Source of the DNA: Streptomyces phaeoluteigriseus
Lineage (GTDB): Bacteria > Actinomycetota > Actinomycetes > Streptomycetales > Streptomycetaceae
DNA: 44,754 nt
Reading direction: 5' to 3'
NCBI RefSeq assembly: GCF_001896135.2
Contig: NZ_MPOH02000016.1
Span: 130,355 to 175,108 of the forward strand
The position numbers and the translations under genes were made by a program. The notes beneath the pieces are model-generated. The model saw only the letters and a list, made by a program, of their open reading frames with translations, was not told the DNA's origin and made no database searches. Positions 1 through 10,393 of the stretch are shown here, piece by piece (within the stretch, counting starts at the first letter, position 1; each line of letters opens with the position of its first letter).

Positions 1-170
1 GTGGCTCCGCGCAGCACAGGTGGCTCCGCGCGGCACAGGTGGCTCCGCGCGGCACAGGTGGCTCCGCGCGGCCACGGGCAGCAGGGTGCTGGCACGGGCG
101 ACTCCGCCCGACACAGGCGACTCCACGCTGGCACGGGCGGCGCGGAGCGACACGGGCGGCTCCGCGCGGC
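1..170. repeat. 19-bp tandem repeat tract at window edge
   Basis: Units starting at 1, 20, 39 and 58 repeat GTGGCTCCGCGCGGCACAG; unit 1 has one substitution and unit 4 diverges at its end. Degenerate copies (ACAGGCGACTCC, ACGGGCGGCTCCGCGCGG) continue to about 170. The period of 19 is not a multiple of 3, so the reading frame shifts at each unit and a coding role is unlikely. The tract lies just upstream of the ADP-ribosylglycohydrolase gene and may begin outside the window. Confidence 0.8.
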
Positions 171-203
171 GCGGGACGTGTCGGAATCGGGTAGACCGGA
201 AGC

Positions 204-1280
204 ATGACCCCTGTGGGCAACGAGCCCGGACTCGCCGACCGCGTCCTCGGTGGCTGGCTGGGCCGGATCGCCGGCAACATGCTGGGCAAGCCGGTCGAGC
301 AGGGCGACCAGTGGACGCATGACCGCATCGACCGCTACCTGCGGCGGGCCGGCGCCCTGCCGCTCACCGACTACCTTCCCGAACCGGCCGCCGACGACGA
401 CGGCCCGCCGCTGCGCCCCGAATGGCGTCAGTGCGTACGCGGCCGCATCCACGGCAGCTGCCGCGACGACGACATCGACTACGCCATCCTCGGCCTGGAC
501 CTGCTGGAGACCCACGGCTTCGGCTTCAGCACCGAGCAGGTCGGCGACCTGTGGCTGCTGCGGCTGCCGTACCTCCAGACGTTCACCGCGGAGCGCGCGG
601 CGTACCGCAATCTCGCGAACGGGCTGAAGCCTCCGCTGACGGCGACGTACGACAACCCCTACCAGGAGTGGATCGGCGCCCTGATCCGCGCCGACGTCCA
701 CGGCTGGACCAGTCCCGGTCTCCCCCGCCGCGCCGCCGCCCTGGCCCGCCGGGACGCGGTGCTGTCGCACACCGGCAACGGGGTGTACGGCGCCATGTGG
801 GCGGCGGCGATGGTGGCGGCCGCGTTCACCGCGCCGACGGTGCGGCACGCGGTGGACGAGGCGCTGGCGGTGATCCCGGCGAGCAGCCGCCTGGCCCGGA
901 CCGTACGCCGGGTCACCTCCCTCCACAGCACCCGCCTGAGCTGGGAGGACACCCTCAGCACGGTGGCGGCGGAGACGGCGGGCCTGGGCTGGATCCACAC
1001 GGTCCCGAACGCCGCCGTCCTCACCGCCGGGCTGCTGTACGGCGACGGGGACTTCACCCGCACCATCGCCCTCACCGTGCGCGGTGGCCTGGACACCGAC
1101 TCCAACGGGGCGACGGCCGGTTCCGTGGCCGGGGTGCTGAACGGGGCGGCGGCGATCCCCACGCAGTGGACGGCGCCCCTGGAGGACACCGTGCGCACTG
1201 CCGTCTTCGGCTTCGACGGAGTGCGGATCAGCGAGCTGGCGGAGCGCACCCTGCGGCTGGTGGGGGCGGACGTTGCGTGA
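204..1280 (+). CDS. ADP-ribosylglycohydrolase family protein
   Basis: This 358-aa protein belongs to the ADP-ribosylglycohydrolase (ARH/DraG-like) family, Mg-dependent enzymes that remove ADP-ribose from proteins or small molecules. Visible family features are the N-terminal GGWLGRIAGNMLGKPVE stretch (about 16-32), an aspartate cluster CRDDDIDY (D88-D90) at the usual first metal-binding site, and GGLDTDSNGATAG (from 294; D297 and D299) at the second. There is no signal peptide, so it is cytoplasmic. ATG 204 has a modest GGAAGC upstream. The 3' end overlaps the convergent inositol-phosphatase-like gene by about 50 bp. The substrate cannot be told from sequence; relatives in Streptomyces are often poorly characterised. 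Confidence 0.9.
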   Translation: MTPVGNEPGLADRVLGGWLGRIAGNMLGKPVEQGDQWTHDRIDRYLRRAGALPLTDYLPEPAADDDGPPLRPEWRQCVRGRIHGSCRDDDIDYAILGLDLLETHGFGFSTEQVGDLWLLRLPYLQTFTAERAAYRNLANGLKPPLTATYDNPYQEWIGALIRADVHGWTSPGLPRRAAALARRDAVLSHTGNGVYGAMWAAAMVAAAFTAPTVRHAVDEALAVIPASSRLARTVRRVTSLHSTRLSWEDTLSTVAAETAGLGWIHTVPNAAVLTAGLLYGDGDFTRTIALTVRGGLDTDSNGATAGSVAGVLNGAAAIPTQWTAPLEDTVRTAVFGFDGVRISELAERTLRLVGADVA

Positions 1281-2238
1281 CCACGCCGGTCACCCGCCTC
1301 CGCCCGCCGTTGCCCGCCCTGCCCGGTCCCGCCCGCTCTTGTCGGCCCCTGCGGCCGCTGTCGGCCCCCTGGCCGCCGCTCCCCCCGCCGATGCAGGCGG
1401 TGCCGGACAGCAGGCCTGTCACGCGCCGTGCCGTCGCCGCGTCCCGGGCGGCCGTGAACGGCAGGGTGTTGCCGCCCGTGATCCTGAACGGCTCGCCGCT
1501 GACGGTGAGATGGGCACCGCCCGCCTCCTCGACCAGCAGCAGGCCCGCCGCGTGGTCCCAGGCCGCCTCCCAGGAGAACGCCGTGGCATCCAACTCGCCT
1601 CGGGCTATGGCGAGGTACTCCAGGCCGGCCGAGCCGCACGCGCGCGGGGCGATGCCGTCCGTCCGCAGGCCGAGCAGGGCGTGCTTCTGGTCGTCGGTGG
1701 TGTAGTAGGGGTGGGAGGTCGCCACGGTGAGGTCGCGGCCGGGAGCGGGCGGGCCGGCGAACAGGCGCTCACCGCCGAGGAAGGCGCCGCCGCCGCGCAC
1801 GGCGGTGGCCAGTTGGTCGCGGGCGGGTGCGTACGTCCAGGAGGCGTGCACGACACCGTGCCGGGCGAGCGCGACCAGGGTGCAGAAGCCGTCGTCGCCG
1901 TGCACGAACTGCCGTGTGCCGTCGACCGGATCGACGATCCACACCGGGACGTCGCTCTGTATCGCCTCGTAGCTGGCCGGGTTGGCGTGCACCGCCTCCT
2001 CGCCGACGACGACCGAGCCGGGCAGCAGGGCGGCGAGGGCCTCGGTGAGATACAGCTCCGCGTTGCGGTCGGCGTCCGTGACCAGGTCGTGCGGCCCGGC
2101 CTTCTGGTCCACCTCGTGCGCGGCGAGCTGCCGGAAGCGCGGCATGATCTCCGCGGCGGCGGCCTTGCGGACCGCTTCCTCCACATCACCGGCGTGGCGG
2201 GCGAGAAACTCGTCGATGGTTTCCGTGTCTCCGATCAT
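1228..2238 (-). CDS. inositol monophosphatase family protein
   Basis: A Li-sensitive-type sugar/inositol phosphatase homologue of about 336 aa. Metal- and substrate-binding signatures are present in order: DLVTDADRNAE, GEEAVHA, WIVDPVDGTRQF (the DPxDGT motif) and WEAAWDHAAG (the WDxAAG motif). It is soluble and probably acts on inositol phosphate, histidinol phosphate or a related phosphomonoester. ATG 2238 is chosen because GGAG lies just upstream, although spacing is short, and upstream codons lack family similarity. The last 50 or so residues, after RRVTGLLSG, are Gly/Arg/Pro-rich and unlike the family. They run into the convergent ADP-ribosylglycohydrolase gene, so the natural stop may be earlier and a small 3' frameshift is possible. 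Confidence 0.85.
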   Translation of the reverse strand: MIGDTETIDEFLARHAGDVEEAVRKAAAAEIMPRFRQLAAHEVDQKAGPHDLVTDADRNAELYLTEALAALLPGSVVVGEEAVHANPASYEAIQSDVPVWIVDPVDGTRQFVHGDDGFCTLVALARHGVVHASWTYAPARDQLATAVRGGGAFLGGERLFAGPPAPGRDLTVATSHPYYTTDDQKHALLGLRTDGIAPRACGSAGLEYLAIARGELDATAFSWEAAWDHAAGLLLVEEAGGAHLTVSGEPFRITGGNTLPFTAARDAATARRVTGLLSGTACIGGGSGGQGADSGRRGRQERAGPGRAGNGGRRRVTGVVTQRPPPPAAGCAPPAR

Positions 2239-2364
2239 GTCTCCATGAGAACACGCCCCACTGACAATCCCCGCCCCGCCGGTGCACACCGGGTGGAATC
2301 GGGATGAAGACGAGGGCCGAGCCCTCTGATTCATCGCCTCCCTCGGCGCTCCGCACCCCCTTCC

Positions 2365-4193
2365 TCAACGCCCCACCGCGTATCCCTGCATCCCCCGTGG
2401 ATTCGCCGCCGCCGACAGGATTCCCGTCTCGGGGTCGCGGGCGACCGCGCACAGGCGGCCCTCGGACCACGCGTCGGCGACGGTCACGTCGTGGCCGCGC
2501 CCGCGCAGGCCCTCGATGACGGGGTGGGGCATGCGGGACTCCACGGTCACGCTGCCCGGCCGCATGCCGCGCGGGTAGAAGGAGCCGGGGAAGGCGTCGT
2601 TGTGCCAGTTCGGGGCGTCGATGGCGCCTTGGAGGTCGAGGCCGCCGCGCACGCGCGCGCGTAGGGCGACGGCGAGGAAGAAGTGCAGCTGCCACTGGTC
2701 CTGCTGGTCGCCGCCGGGGGTGCCGAAGGCGAGGACCGGGACGCCGTCACGCAGGGCGAGCGACGGCGTGAGGGTGGTGCGGGGGCGGCGGCCGGGGGTG
2801 AGGGAGTTCGGCAGGCCCTCCTCCAGCCAGGTCATCTGCAGCCGCGTGCCGAGCGGGAAGCCCAGCTCGGGCACGACCGGGTTGGACTGGAGCCAGCCGC
2901 CGCTGGGCGTGGCCGCGACCATGTTGCCCCAGCGGTCGACGACGTCGAGGTGGCAGGTGTCGCCGCGGGTGGCCCCGTCCGGGGCGGTCTCGGGCTCGCC
3001 CGGCACCGGCGACGTCGGACGCTTGGCGACGGTCGGCTCACCGGCCCCCATAGGGCTGAAGCCGGGCTCGTCCGTGGCCACCACGCGCGCGTGGGCGCTC
3101 AGCCGTGGCTCGCGTCCGCCGGGGCTGCCCGGCCGCAGTTCGTGCGACGCCTTGTCGCCGATCAGGGCGCGTCGGCCGGTGTTGTAGGGCGCCGAGAGCA
3201 GCTCGCCGAGCGGGACCTCGGCCGCGTCGCCGTACCAGGCCTCCCGGTCGGCCATGGCGAGCTTGCATCCCTCGACGAGGAGGTGGACGTAGTCGGCGGA
3301 GCCGTGGGCGGGCAGCTCGGGCGGAAGGAGGGCGAGCTGCTGGAGGAGGGCCGGGCCCTGGCTCCAGGGGCCGGCTTTGCAGACGGTCCAGCCGTTCCAG
3401 TCGTACGTCGCCGGCGCCTCGTAGGTCGCGGACCAGCCGGCGAGGTCGGCGGCGGTGAGCGTGCCGGTGTGGTGCGCGCCGCTGGTGTCCAGGGTGGGGC
3501 GCTGTGCCTGGCGGACGAGGGCCTCGGCGATGAAGCCGGTCCGCCAGACCTCCCGCGCGGCCTCGATGCGGGCCTCCCGTCCCCCCGCGCCGGCGGTCTC
3601 GGCGAGGAGCCGCTTCCAGGTGCGGCGAGAGCGGGGTTGCGCAGCAGACGGCCGGGGCGGGGCGCCTCGCCGCCGGGCAGGTAGACGTCGGCCGAGGAGG
3701 TCCACTCGGTCTCGAACAGCTCGCGTACCGTCTCGACGGTCGCGCCGATGTTCTCCACGGGCGCGTGGCCGTGCTCGGCGTATCCGATGGCGTACTTCAG
3801 GACGTCGTCGAGGGATCTGGTGCCGTGGTCGCGCAGCAGGAGCAGCCAGGCGTCGAAGGCTCCGGGGACGGCCGCCGCGAGGGGGCCGGTGCCGGGGACG
3901 AGGTCCAGTCCGAGGCCCCGGTAGTGGGCGACGGTCGCGCCGGCCGGGGCCACGCCCTGCCCGCAGAGCACGCGCACCTCACCGCCCGCGGGGGCGAGCA
4001 GGACGGGGACCTCGCCGGCGGGGCCGTTGAGGTGGGGTTCGACGACGTGCAGCACGAAGGCTCCGGCCACGGCGGCGTCGAAGGCGTTGCCGCCGTCCTC
4101 CAGAACGGCCATCGCCGACTGGGAGGCCAGCCAGTGGGTGGAGGACACCATGCCGAAGGTGCCCTGGAGCGTGGGCCGGGTGGTGAACGGCAC
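2365..4193 (-). CDS. gamma-glutamyltransferase family protein (frameshifted)
   Basis: Two reading frames together give one gamma-glutamyltransferase-like Ntn hydrolase of about 609 aa. The N-terminal part (4193 to about 3625) has SSTHWLASQSAM and GGNAFDAAVAGAF. The C-terminal part (about 3621 to 2365) has the catalytic region GDTCHLDVVDRWGNMVAATP, whose Thr is the expected self-cleavage residue and nucleophile, followed by the typical FGTPGGDQQ loop. The frames join at about 3622, where one missing base (GCCGC-ACC for GCCGCCACC) restores LAATWKRLLAE. There is no obvious signal peptide, unlike the second homologue at 20.4-22.2 kb, so it is probably cytoplasmic. Streptomyces use mycothiol rather than glutathione; the substrate is unknown. 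It is either a sequencing artefact or a recent pseudogene. Confidence 0.85.
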
Positions 4194-4384
4194 TTCTCAC
4201 CTCTTCGTCGACGCGACAGCCGGTCGGATCAGCGCCCCGGATCGTACCCGCGGCCGTCATGGTGCGAACCGCCGCACGCCTCGGCCCGGCCGTCGGCCCT
4301 CGGGGCCGATATCCGCTCCGGCCGCTGGGTACCCGGGGCGTCCACGCGCGGGTCCGCCGCGCCGGCGTACGTCAGGAGGCCGAC

Positions 4385-4579
4385 ATGGCCGGCATGAGCC
4401 CGGTCGACGTGCGGAAGGCCCTGAAGGGCGCCGACCACACCGCCGGCCGCGACGACCTCGTCGCGCCGGCCCGTGGCGACGGTGCCGACGAGAAGGTCGT
4501 CGACAAGCCGTCGCACGCGGGGACGGAGAGGTTCGACGGCCCCGACGACCTGCAGAAGGACCTCTTCGACAACGCGTAG
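4385..4579 (+). CDS. DUF2795 domain protein
   Basis: A 64-aa protein. The core VRKALKGADHTAGRDDLV followed by ADEKVVDK and FDGPDDLQKDLF fits DUF2795, a small helical domain common in actinobacteria and often present in several copies per genome. The start at ATG 4385 is supported by a perfect AGGAGG 5 nt upstream; the longer upstream frame has no family similarity. Function is unknown. It is followed 151 bp later by a SRPBCC gene on the same strand. Confidence 0.75.
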   Translation: MAGMSPVDVRKALKGADHTAGRDDLVAPARGDGADEKVVDKPSHAGTERFDGPDDLQKDLFDNA

Positions 4580-4730
4580 GCGCGGACGCGTCGACGCGTC
4601 CGCCGAGGTCACGGCCGGCCCAGTGGCTCGCCGCACGACCCCGGCGGGCGGTGCCCCCGCGCCCTCGCGTCCGGGGCCGGCCCGGACGCGCGTTCCGCTG
4701 TACGTACCCGATCCGAGGACGGTGGCGACG

Positions 4731-5144
4731 ATGACCGAGTACGAGCGTTCACGCACCATGCCCGCGCCGCCGGAGCGCGTCTTCGACCGGGCCGCCGACA
4801 TCGGCCGGATGGACGTCTGGCTGCCGGACGCCCTGCACGTCGACGCCGGGGACCTGCCTGCCGTCACGGTGCACGAGGACCGTACCGACGAGGACACCTC
4901 GGCCCTGTTGCGCGCGCGGCGCGAGCAGATGCGGCTGGAATGGGGCACCCGCGACAAGGGCGGCTACACGGGCTGGCTCCAGGTGGCCGGCATCGGTGGC
5001 GACACCAGCGAGGTGACGGTCCATCTGTCCTTCTTCGACGCCGGGCACGACCCGGGCGAGAAGGCGGTGAGCGAGGCCCTGGACACCAGTCTGCGGCGGC
5101 TGGAGGAGCAGGTACGGCCGCCCGCGGACCGCACGGGCGGCTGA
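4731..5144 (+). CDS. SRPBCC family protein (START-like fold)
   Basis: 137 aa. The N-terminal pattern YERSRTMPAPPERVFDRAAD is the first strand and helix of SRPBCC/polyketide-cyclase-like lipid-binding domains. The middle strands (MRLEWGTRDKGGYTGWLQV, SEVTVHLSFF) and a C-terminal amphipathic helix ending in LDTSLRRLEEQV complete the fold. Such small single-domain proteins bind hydrophobic ligands or act as cyclase-like accessory proteins; no catalytic residue can be assigned. ATG 4731 is the first codon that keeps the full fold, preceded by the weak purine stretch GAGGACGGTGGCGACG. Confidence 0.75.
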   Translation: MTEYERSRTMPAPPERVFDRAADIGRMDVWLPDALHVDAGDLPAVTVHEDRTDEDTSALLRARREQMRLEWGTRDKGGYTGWLQVAGIGGDTSEVTVHLSFFDAGHDPGEKAVSEALDTSLRRLEEQVRPPADRTGG

Positions 5145-5341
5145 CCCGGAGACCGGACGAGGCCTACCCGCGGGCCCCCGGGGCGGGGCGTACCGCCCGG
5201 CGTGGCGGGAAATCCGCGCTCTGCTGTCACCGTGCCACCACGGAGCGAGTTCGGCCTTTCGCCCCACAGGGAGTCGTGTGAAACTGGCGTCCCCGTCCGC
5301 ATAGTGGACCTCGTCCGCACCGTCCCCCACGAAAGCGCGCC

Positions 5342-6007
5342 GTGCGTTCTCTCCCCCTGCCGCTCGCCCTCACCGCGCGACTGACCCCGGTGATCGTGCT
5401 CGCCTGCGCGGGCTGGGCGATGTCGTCCGGTCCGACCGACCCCGCGAAGGACACGGCGGCCAAGGAGACGCAGAAGCCGCGCACCGAATCGTCCGCGCCC
5501 TCCTCGACGGCGGTGACGAAGACGTACGTCGCCGCGCCCGCGCCCTGCACGAGTGTGGCCGCGAAGACGGTGGGCTCACTGGTACCGGCCGCGAAGACGG
5601 CGGGCAAGGAGATCCCGTCGACGGACACCTCCCTGCGCCGCACCTGCTCCTGGAACGCCCTCAAGGGGTACGACTACCGCTGGCTGGACGTCTCGTTCGA
5701 GCTGACGGAGTCCGACGAGGCCGCCGCGACCTCGTACAAGGAGCGCACCACGGAGAAGGGCGGCGGCGGGGCCGTTCCGGGGCTCGGCGACGAGGGCTAC
5801 TCGGTGGTGAACCTGACCACGGAGGACAAGCAGCAGACCCGTGAGGGCACCGTCATCGCGCGCGTTGCGAACGCCCTTGTCGTCGTGACCTACAACGGCA
5901 GCGACTTCGAGTCGAAGAAGGCCCCCGGCACGGAGGAGATCAACAAGGGCGCGATCAAGGCGGCGAAGGAAGCGGTCGCTTCGCTGAAGGCCGCCGCGGT
6001 GAACTGA
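5342..6007 (+). CDS. DUF3558-like secreted lipoprotein
   Basis: 221 aa beginning at GTG. A short basic and hydrophobic N-terminus leads to the lipobox VLAC (Cys about 21), so lipidation and membrane anchoring after signal peptidase II cleavage are expected. A Ser/Thr/Lys-rich linker follows (about 30-60). The globular part has two Cys in the spacing PAPCTSVA and RRTCSWNAL typical of DUF3558-type lipoproteins, and it ends in a Lys-rich helix. The role is unknown. It converges on the NCS1 permease gene across a strong terminator hairpin. Confidence 0.75.
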   Translation: MRSLPLPLALTARLTPVIVLACAGWAMSSGPTDPAKDTAAKETQKPRTESSAPSSTAVTKTYVAAPAPCTSVAAKTVGSLVPAAKTAGKEIPSTDTSLRRTCSWNALKGYDYRWLDVSFELTESDEAAATSYKERTTEKGGGGAVPGLGDEGYSVVNLTTEDKQQTREGTVIARVANALVVVTYNGSDFESKKAPGTEEINKGAIKAAKEAVASLKAAAVN

Positions 6008-6032
6008 GGGGCTGCCCGGGAGCCGGGACAGG

Positions 6033-6066
6033 GGCGGTCGGCGGGTTCTTCCACCCGCCGGCCGCC
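6033..6066. terminator. bidirectional terminator hairpin
   Basis: A 14-bp stem (GGCGGTCGGCGGGT against ACCCGCCGGCCGCC, one G-T pair) closes a 6-nt loop TCTTCC. It sits between convergent genes (lipoprotein ends 6007, permease stop at 6086). There is no U-run, as is usual in Streptomyces. Confidence 0.75.
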
Positions 6067-6085
6067 GCCCGAGGTTCCTCCCGCG

Positions 6086-7612
<1,527 letters not shown>

Positions 7613-7692
7613 GGGCAGGCCAATCGAACGAGGTGGGACGGGAGAGGCCGTGCGGGCGGTACCGAGGGGGGTGCGCGGGAGAGCGCCCTGGG

Positions 7693-7720
7693 CCCCCTTC
7701 CCGGAACGGCGGGAAGGGGG
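7693..7720. terminator. perfect hairpin between LLM oxidoreductase and permease genes
   Basis: CCCCCTTCCC and GGGAAGGGGG form a perfect 10-bp stem around an 8-nt loop. It lies inside an otherwise co-directional gene run, so it could be a partial terminator or an mRNA-processing/stability element that uncouples the permease from the enzymes upstream. Confidence 0.65.
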
Positions 7721-7769
7721 AGCTCTGTGGGAACGGTCGACCGGCGGGACATCGGCTCCCGGCGGCGGT

Positions 7770-8789
7770 TCAGCCGTTGAGGGCGGGGATGACCCTGGTG
7801 CCGTAGGCGTCGATGGTGGCCTCCTGCGCGTCGTGCATGTCGTAGACGGCGAACTGGTCGACGCCCAGCGCGCGCAGCGCGTTCAGCTTCTCGATGTGCT
7901 TCTCGACCGGGCCGACGAGGCAGAACCGGTCGACGATCTCGTCGGGCACGAACCGGGTGTCCGGGTTGTCGGCGCGGCCGTGGTGCGAGTAGTCGTAGCC
8001 CTCGCGCGCCTTGATGTAGTCGGTGAGTTCGTCGGGTACGGCGGCGGAGTGCTCGCCGTACTTGGAGACCAGGTCGGCCACGTGGTTGCCGACCATGCCG
8101 CCGAACCAGCGGCACTGGTCACGGGCGTGGGCGAGCGCCTCGGGCGAGTCGTCCTCGGTGACGTACGCCGGGGCGGCGACGCAGATCTTCACCTCATCGG
8201 GGTCGCGGCCGACGGCGACGGCGGCGTCCTTCACGGCCTTGACCATGTACTCGGTGAGGTACAGGTCGGCGAGCTGGAGGATGAACCCGTCGGCCTCCTC
8301 GCCGGTCATCTTCAGCGCCTTGGGGCCGTACGCGGCCATCCAGACCGGGAGTTCGGCGCCCGGCCTGATCCACGGGAACCTGATCACCGTGCCGCCGAGG
8401 TCGGCCTCGTCGCCGCGGCCGAGGGCGCGGATGACCTTCATGGCCTCGCTGATCCGGGCCAGGGTGTTGGGCTTGCGGCCCGCGACGCGCATCGCGGAGT
8501 CGCCGCGGCCGATGCCGCACACGGTGCGGTTGCCGAACATGTCGTTGAGGGTGGCGAAGGTGGAGGCGGTGACCTCCCAGGTGCGGGTGCCCGGGTTGGT
8601 GACCATCGGGCCCACCGTCAACCTGCTGGTGTTCGAAAGGATCTGACTGTAGATCACGAACGGTTCCTGCCAGAGCACGGCCGAGTCGAAGGTCCATCCG
8701 TAGGTGAATCCGTTGCGCTCGGCCCGCTTCATCAGGCTGATGACCTTGGAGGCCGGCGGGTCGGTCTGCAGGACGAGTCCGAAGTCCAT
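7770..8789 (-). CDS. LLM class F420-dependent oxidoreductase (TIGR03842-like)
   Basis: 339-aa luciferase-like (beta/alpha)8 flavin/F420 enzyme. It begins MDFGLVLQTDPPASKVI and shows GFTYGWTFDSAVLWQEPF, VGPMVTNPGTR, CGIGRGDSAMR and PVWMAAYGPKALKM, the order seen in the F420-binding LLM group. ATG 8789 follows GGAG at good spacing and lies 10 bp after the dihydropyrimidinase stop, so translation is probably coupled. Family knowledge places this subfamily beside pyrimidine/hydantoin genes in actinobacteria, but its reaction is not established. The natural inference is a redox step on a (dihydro)pyrimidine, possibly replacing the dihydropyrimidine dehydrogenase that is absent here. Confidence 0.88.
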   Translation of the reverse strand: MDFGLVLQTDPPASKVISLMKRAERNGFTYGWTFDSAVLWQEPFVIYSQILSNTSRLTVGPMVTNPGTRTWEVTASTFATLNDMFGNRTVCGIGRGDSAMRVAGRKPNTLARISEAMKVIRALGRGDEADLGGTVIRFPWIRPGAELPVWMAAYGPKALKMTGEEADGFILQLADLYLTEYMVKAVKDAAVAVGRDPDEVKICVAAPAYVTEDDSPEALAHARDQCRWFGGMVGNHVADLVSKYGEHSAAVPDELTDYIKAREGYDYSHHGRADNPDTRFVPDEIVDRFCLVGPVEKHIEKLNALRALGVDQFAVYDMHDAQEATIDAYGTRVIPALNG

Positions 8790-8799
8790 GGCGCCACTC

Positions 8800-10239
8800 C
8801 TAGTTGAGGTACTGACAGGTGGAGCGCGGGGTGTAGGCACCGTGACCGGCGCGACCGGTGTACTCCCGGTCGGTGATGACGGGCTCGCCCCGCGAGAGGA
8901 CCGTCTCGACACGGCCGGTGATCCGCTTGCCCTCGTACGCCGAGTAGTCGACGTTCATGTGGTGGGTCGCGGCGGAGACGGTCTGCTCGGCGTGCGGGTC
9001 GTAGATGACGACGTCCGCGTCGGCGCCCGGGGCGATGGTGCCCTTCTTCGGGTACATGCCGAACATGCGCGCCGGGGTGGCGCAGGCGATCTCGATCCAG
9101 CGGCGGCGCGAGATGTGTCCGTCGACTACGGCCTGGTGGAGCAGGTCCATCCGGTTCTCGACGCCCGGCAGACCGTTGGGGATCTTGGAGAAGTCGCCCC
9201 GGCCCAGCTCCTTCTGGCCCACGAAGCAGAAGGGGCAGTGGTCCGTCGACACCACCTGGAGGTCGTTGGTCCGCAGGCCCTGCCACAGCTTGGCCTGGTG
9301 CTCCTTGGGGCGCAGCGGCGTGCTGCACACGTACTTGGAGCCCTCGAAGCCGGGCTCGGCGAGGTTGTCGGTGGACAGGAACAGGTACTGCGGGCAGGTC
9401 TCGCCGAAGACGTTCAGTCCCTCGTCCCGCGCCCGGGCCAGTTCCGCGACCGCTTCCATGGCCGATACGTGCACCACGTAGAGGGGCGCGCCGGCGACCT
9501 GCGCGAGCTTGATCGCGCGGTGGGTGGCCTCGGCCTCCAGCAGCGCCTTCCGTACTTCTCCGTGGTAGCGGGGGTCGGTCTCACCGCGCGCCAGGGCCTG
9601 CTCGACCAGGACATCGATGGCGATGCCGTTCTCCGCGTGCATCATGATCAGGCCGCCGTTCTCGGCGGAGCGCTGCATGGCGCGCAGGATCTGGCCGTCG
9701 TCGCTGTAGAAGACGCCCGGATAGGCCATGAACTGCTTGAAGGAGGTCACTCCCTCCTCCACCAGCAGGTCCATCTCCTTGAGCGTCTCCTGGTTCACGT
9801 CGGAGACGATCATGTGGAAGGCGTAGTCGATCGCGCAGTTGCCCTCCGCCTTGGCGTGCCAGGCGTCCAGGCCCTCGCGCAGCGTGTGGCCGACACTCTG
9901 CACCGCGAAGTCGACGATCGTCGTCGTGCCGCCCCAGGCGGCCGCGCGGGTGCCGGTCTCGAAGGTGTCGGAGGCGGAGGTGCCGCCGAACGGCAGTTCC
10001 ATGTGGGTGTGGGCGTCGACCCCGCCCGGGATGACGTACTTCCCGGTGGCGTCGATGACCCTCCCCCACCCTTCGGACGGGGGCGTCCCCGTCTCGCTCC
10101 GCCCGGCGGTCCAGGCGTCGGCGGCCGGGGTACCGGAGGCGGCGAGGGCGACGATACGGCCGTCCTCGATCAGGACGTCGGCGTGGATCTCGTCGGACGC
10201 GGTGATGACGAGGCCACCACGGATGACGGTTCGGCTCAT
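8800..10239 (-). CDS. hydA: dihydropyrimidinase / D-hydantoinase
   Basis: 479-aa cyclic amidohydrolase that opens 5,6-dihydrouracil, dihydrothymine or hydantoins to N-carbamoyl amino acids. All dinuclear-metal ligands are visible: D75-x-H77-x-H79 (DAHTHM), K168 for carboxylation (SFKQFMAYPG), H201 (MMHAEN), H257 (YVVHVSA) and D333 (STDHCPF). An extra stretch of about 20 residues (about 38-59, TPAADAW to EGWGR) separates the first strand from VIDATGKYVIPGG. It is encoded by a G/C-run hairpin segment at 10058-10106 that looks inserted. ATG 10239 has GGAG 9 nt upstream. It follows the nitrilase gene after a 154-bp gap containing a hairpin and precedes the LLM enzyme. Confidence 0.93.
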   Translation of the reverse strand: MSRTVIRGGLVITASDEIHADVLIEDGRIVALAASGTPAADAWTAGRSETGTPPSEGWGRVIDATGKYVIPGGVDAHTHMELPFGGTSASDTFETGTRAAAWGGTTTIVDFAVQSVGHTLREGLDAWHAKAEGNCAIDYAFHMIVSDVNQETLKEMDLLVEEGVTSFKQFMAYPGVFYSDDGQILRAMQRSAENGGLIMMHAENGIAIDVLVEQALARGETDPRYHGEVRKALLEAEATHRAIKLAQVAGAPLYVVHVSAMEAVAELARARDEGLNVFGETCPQYLFLSTDNLAEPGFEGSKYVCSTPLRPKEHQAKLWQGLRTNDLQVVSTDHCPFCFVGQKELGRGDFSKIPNGLPGVENRMDLLHQAVVDGHISRRRWIEIACATPARMFGMYPKKGTIAPGADADVVIYDPHAEQTVSAATHHMNVDYSAYEGKRITGRVETVLSRGEPVITDREYTGRAGHGAYTPRSTCQYLN

Positions 10240-10301
10240 GCGTTGACGCTCCGCTGGGTTGTGGTCGGCAGATGCGGGTCGTGGGTGGCGGGTCGCGTCC
10301 C

Positions 10302-10339
10302 GGGGCGGGGCCGCGCGGGGCTCATGGGCACCCCGCCCC
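10302..10339. terminator. hairpin between nitrilase and dihydropyrimidinase genes
   Basis: GGGGCGGGG (10302-10310) pairs perfectly with CCCCGCCCC (10331-10339) around a 20-nt GC-rich loop. It may be a partial terminator or processing site within the catabolic run. The rest of the 154-bp gap shows no gene. Confidence 0.5.
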
Positions 10340-10393
10340 GCGCCCCCTGACGAGGGCTGCGCCCCGCACGCGGGACGCGGGCGGCCGCACCGG

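Noticed and set aside
1273..2307. 344-aa plus-strand open frame opposite the inositol phosphatase-like gene
   Set aside because: Antisense shadow in GC-rich DNA: Val/Gly/Arg-rich composition and no family, while the minus strand has intact motifs.
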